Source: DASUSH01 sp050996575
GTDB lineage: Bacteria; Actinomycetota; Thermoleophilia; Solirubrobacterales; 70-9
Direction of reading: 5' to 3'
Assembly: GCA_050996575.1 (NCBI GenBank)
Contig: JBPCRS010000064.1
Span: forward strand, 1 to 22,295
DNA length: 22,295 nucleotides
Below are positions 21,330 to 22,295 of the stretch, piece after piece. Each line of letters opens with the position of its first letter. Positions within the stretch are counted from its first letter, which is position 1. Both the position numbers and the translations under genes were made by a program. The notes under the pieces are model-generated. The model was not told the origin of the DNA, made no database searches, and worked only from the letters and a program-made list of their open reading frames with translations.

Positions 21330-22235
21330 ATGCTCACCAGAATGAGGTCGAAGCTGACCTACGCGAACGTGATGTCGTCGGTCGCGGTGTTTCTCGTGAT
21401 CGGCGGCGGCGCTGCGATCGCGGCCACTGCGGCGAAGAACAGCGTCAAGTCGAAGTCGATCAAAAACGAGACCGTTCAGGGCAAGGACATCAAAAACGAG
21501 ACCGTTCAGGGCAAGGACGTGAAGAACGACTCGCTCACCGGCGACGACGTCAACGAGACGACGCTGAAGGGCGTGCAGGGTGCGCAAGGTGCGCAGGGAC
21601 CGCAGGGACCGCAAGGTCCGCAGGGACCGGCGGGCGCTGACGGCCTTTCCAGCGGCCCAGCGGGCGGTGACCTGTCCGGCAACTACCCGAACCCGGAGAT
21701 CGCTGCGAACGCAGTGGGCACGGACGAGGTCGGGTTGAACGCCCTCACCGGGAACGACATCGCCGAGGGAACCCTGGGCACCGTGCCGAACGCGAGCAGG
21801 GTGAACTCTGAGGAGGTCCGCCAGGTGTACTTCGACCGGGGGGTGGGCACAGGGTTCGTGGAGATCCTCGCGATCGGTGACCTGCGGCTCGAGGCGGCCT
21901 GCGACGGGGGGGACTTCGACGTCAGCCTCCGCATGTCGACCGCGGAGGACAACGCGAAGTACATATTCAACCGGACCCAGATAGTCGACGGTACCCCGGT
22001 CGGGGGCGGAGATATCGACTTCGACATCGCTGACTCACCGGTCACGATCTACAACGGGAACACGGAGGATTCCGGGGCAGTAGATACCGAACAGCTCGAC
22101 GTCGAGCTTGCCTACTGGGAGACGGACAATTTCGGGCTTGGCCCGGTGGAGAAGACCACCGAGGTCGACCTGCTCCTCTCCGACAGTGCGGCGAGCCGCT
22201 GCATCGTTCAGGGAATGGCGGTCGGCGGCGGCTGA
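21330..22235 (+). CDS. Exported collagen-like repeat protein with YANV-type N-terminus
   Basis: This 301-residue protein starts MLTRMRSKLTYANVMSSVAV then FLVIGGGAAIAA, one hydrophobic segment. Next come 10-residue repeats of the type KNETVQGKDI (about 43-82), a collagen-like Gly-x-y run (81-105, GAQGPQGPQGPQGPAGADG) and the motif GGDLSGNYPNPEIA (112-125), known from phage-tail-like and surface proteins. The C-terminal domain (about 160-301) looks beta-rich, with Cys191 and Cys291. GGGGAG lies just before the ATG at 21330; the ATG at 21342 lacks one, and an ATG at 21153 would read through the previous gene. No known catalytic fold. A surface or filament role is inference. Confidence 0.83.
   Translation: MLTRMRSKLTYANVMSSVAVFLVIGGGAAIAATAAKNSVKSKSIKNETVQGKDIKNETVQGKDVKNDSLTGDDVNETTLKGVQGAQGAQGPQGPQGPQGPAGADGLSSGPAGGDLSGNYPNPEIAANAVGTDEVGLNALTGNDIAEGTLGTVPNASRVNSEEVRQVYFDRGVGTGFVEILAIGDLRLEAACDGGDFDVSLRMSTAEDNAKYIFNRTQIVDGTPVGGGDIDFDIADSPVTIYNGNTEDSGAVDTEQLDVELAYWETDNFGLGPVEKTTEVDLLLSDSAASRCIVQGMAVGGG
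21459..21518 (+). repeat. Two perfect 30-base tandem repeats in the collagen-like gene
   Basis: Positions 21459-21488 and 21489-21518 are identical. Each encodes 10 residues (IKNETVQGKD), and degenerate copies lie on both sides in the protein. The perfect identity, even at third codon positions, points to a recent duplication. Confidence 0.9.
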
Positions 22236-22238
22236 TCC

Positions 22239-22250
22239 AAGGGCGGAGAA
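22239..22250 (+). repeat. 12-base post-stop element, copy 2
   Basis: AAGGGCGGAGAA starts 4 bases after the stop codon, identical in sequence and position to the copy at 20696. Confidence 0.55.
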
Positions 22251-22253
22251 ATC

Positions 22254-22286
22254 GCCCGCGGGCCGGGAGCGTCCCGGCCCGCGGGC
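22254..22286 (+). terminator. Strong GC-rich hairpin terminator
   Basis: GCCCGCGGGCCGGGA and TCCCGGCCCGCGGGC form a perfect 15-bp stem with a 3-base loop, 18 bases after the stop at 22235. There is no visible T-run before the window ends. Confidence 0.7.
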
Positions 22287-22295
22287 ACCGGCCCG

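Overview
The window is GC-rich chromosomal DNA of an actinobacterium, most likely class Thermoleophilia (Solirubrobacterales or a relative). This rests on three things: GC-rich codon use, an ancient actinobacterial gene order, and secreted proteins starting with the lineage-typical 'YANV...FL..GGGAA.AA' N-terminus. The class call is inference. No rRNA, tRNA, CRISPR array or intact insertion sequence was seen, and no gene-free stretch exceeds about 170 bases.

Positions 1-12646 hold the housekeeping cluster rpmE - yqhQ (DUF1385) - prfA - prmC - sua5/tsaC - glyA - wecA - atpZ/atpI - atpB. It is read mainly on the minus strand and resembles the Mycobacterium tuberculosis order rpmE-prfA-hemK-sua5-wecA-atp. 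Two things interrupt it. Three paralogous secreted calcium-binding (RTX-type) beta-roll proteins surround prfA-prmC: one minus-strand gene at 6820-7671 and two plus-strand genes at 9824-10582 and 10682-11395. Two glycosyltransferase-like genes sit between glyA and wecA, tightly coupled to both. A perfect 31-bp palindrome lies in frame inside prmC.

Positions 12816-15612 (plus) encode a membrane-bound GGDEF/HD-GYP protein for cyclic-di-GMP turnover and a small GAF-like protein. Positions 15630-19101 (minus) are an operon etfB-etfA-ETF:quinone oxidoreductase, which carries electrons from acyl-CoA dehydrogenases to the quinone pool. A perfect TetR-type operator lies upstream of it. The oxidoreductase lacks one of the four usual Fe-S cysteines.

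Positions 19272-20073 (plus) are a translationally coupled XRE regulator and MNT/AbiEii-like nucleotidyltransferase, resembling a toxin-antitoxin or abortive-infection module. Positions 20165-22235 (plus) encode three exported or membrane-anchored proteins. Two share the YANV-type N-terminus and an identical 12-base element just after the stop codon; one has 10-residue repeats followed by a collagen-like stretch. Strong GC-rich hairpins end these units.

The most unusual signals are the RTX family with a fixed four-cysteine frame and a shared upstream DNA element, the in-frame palindrome in prmC (whose only full-length start appears to be CTG), and the altered Fe-S motif of the ETF oxidoreductase.
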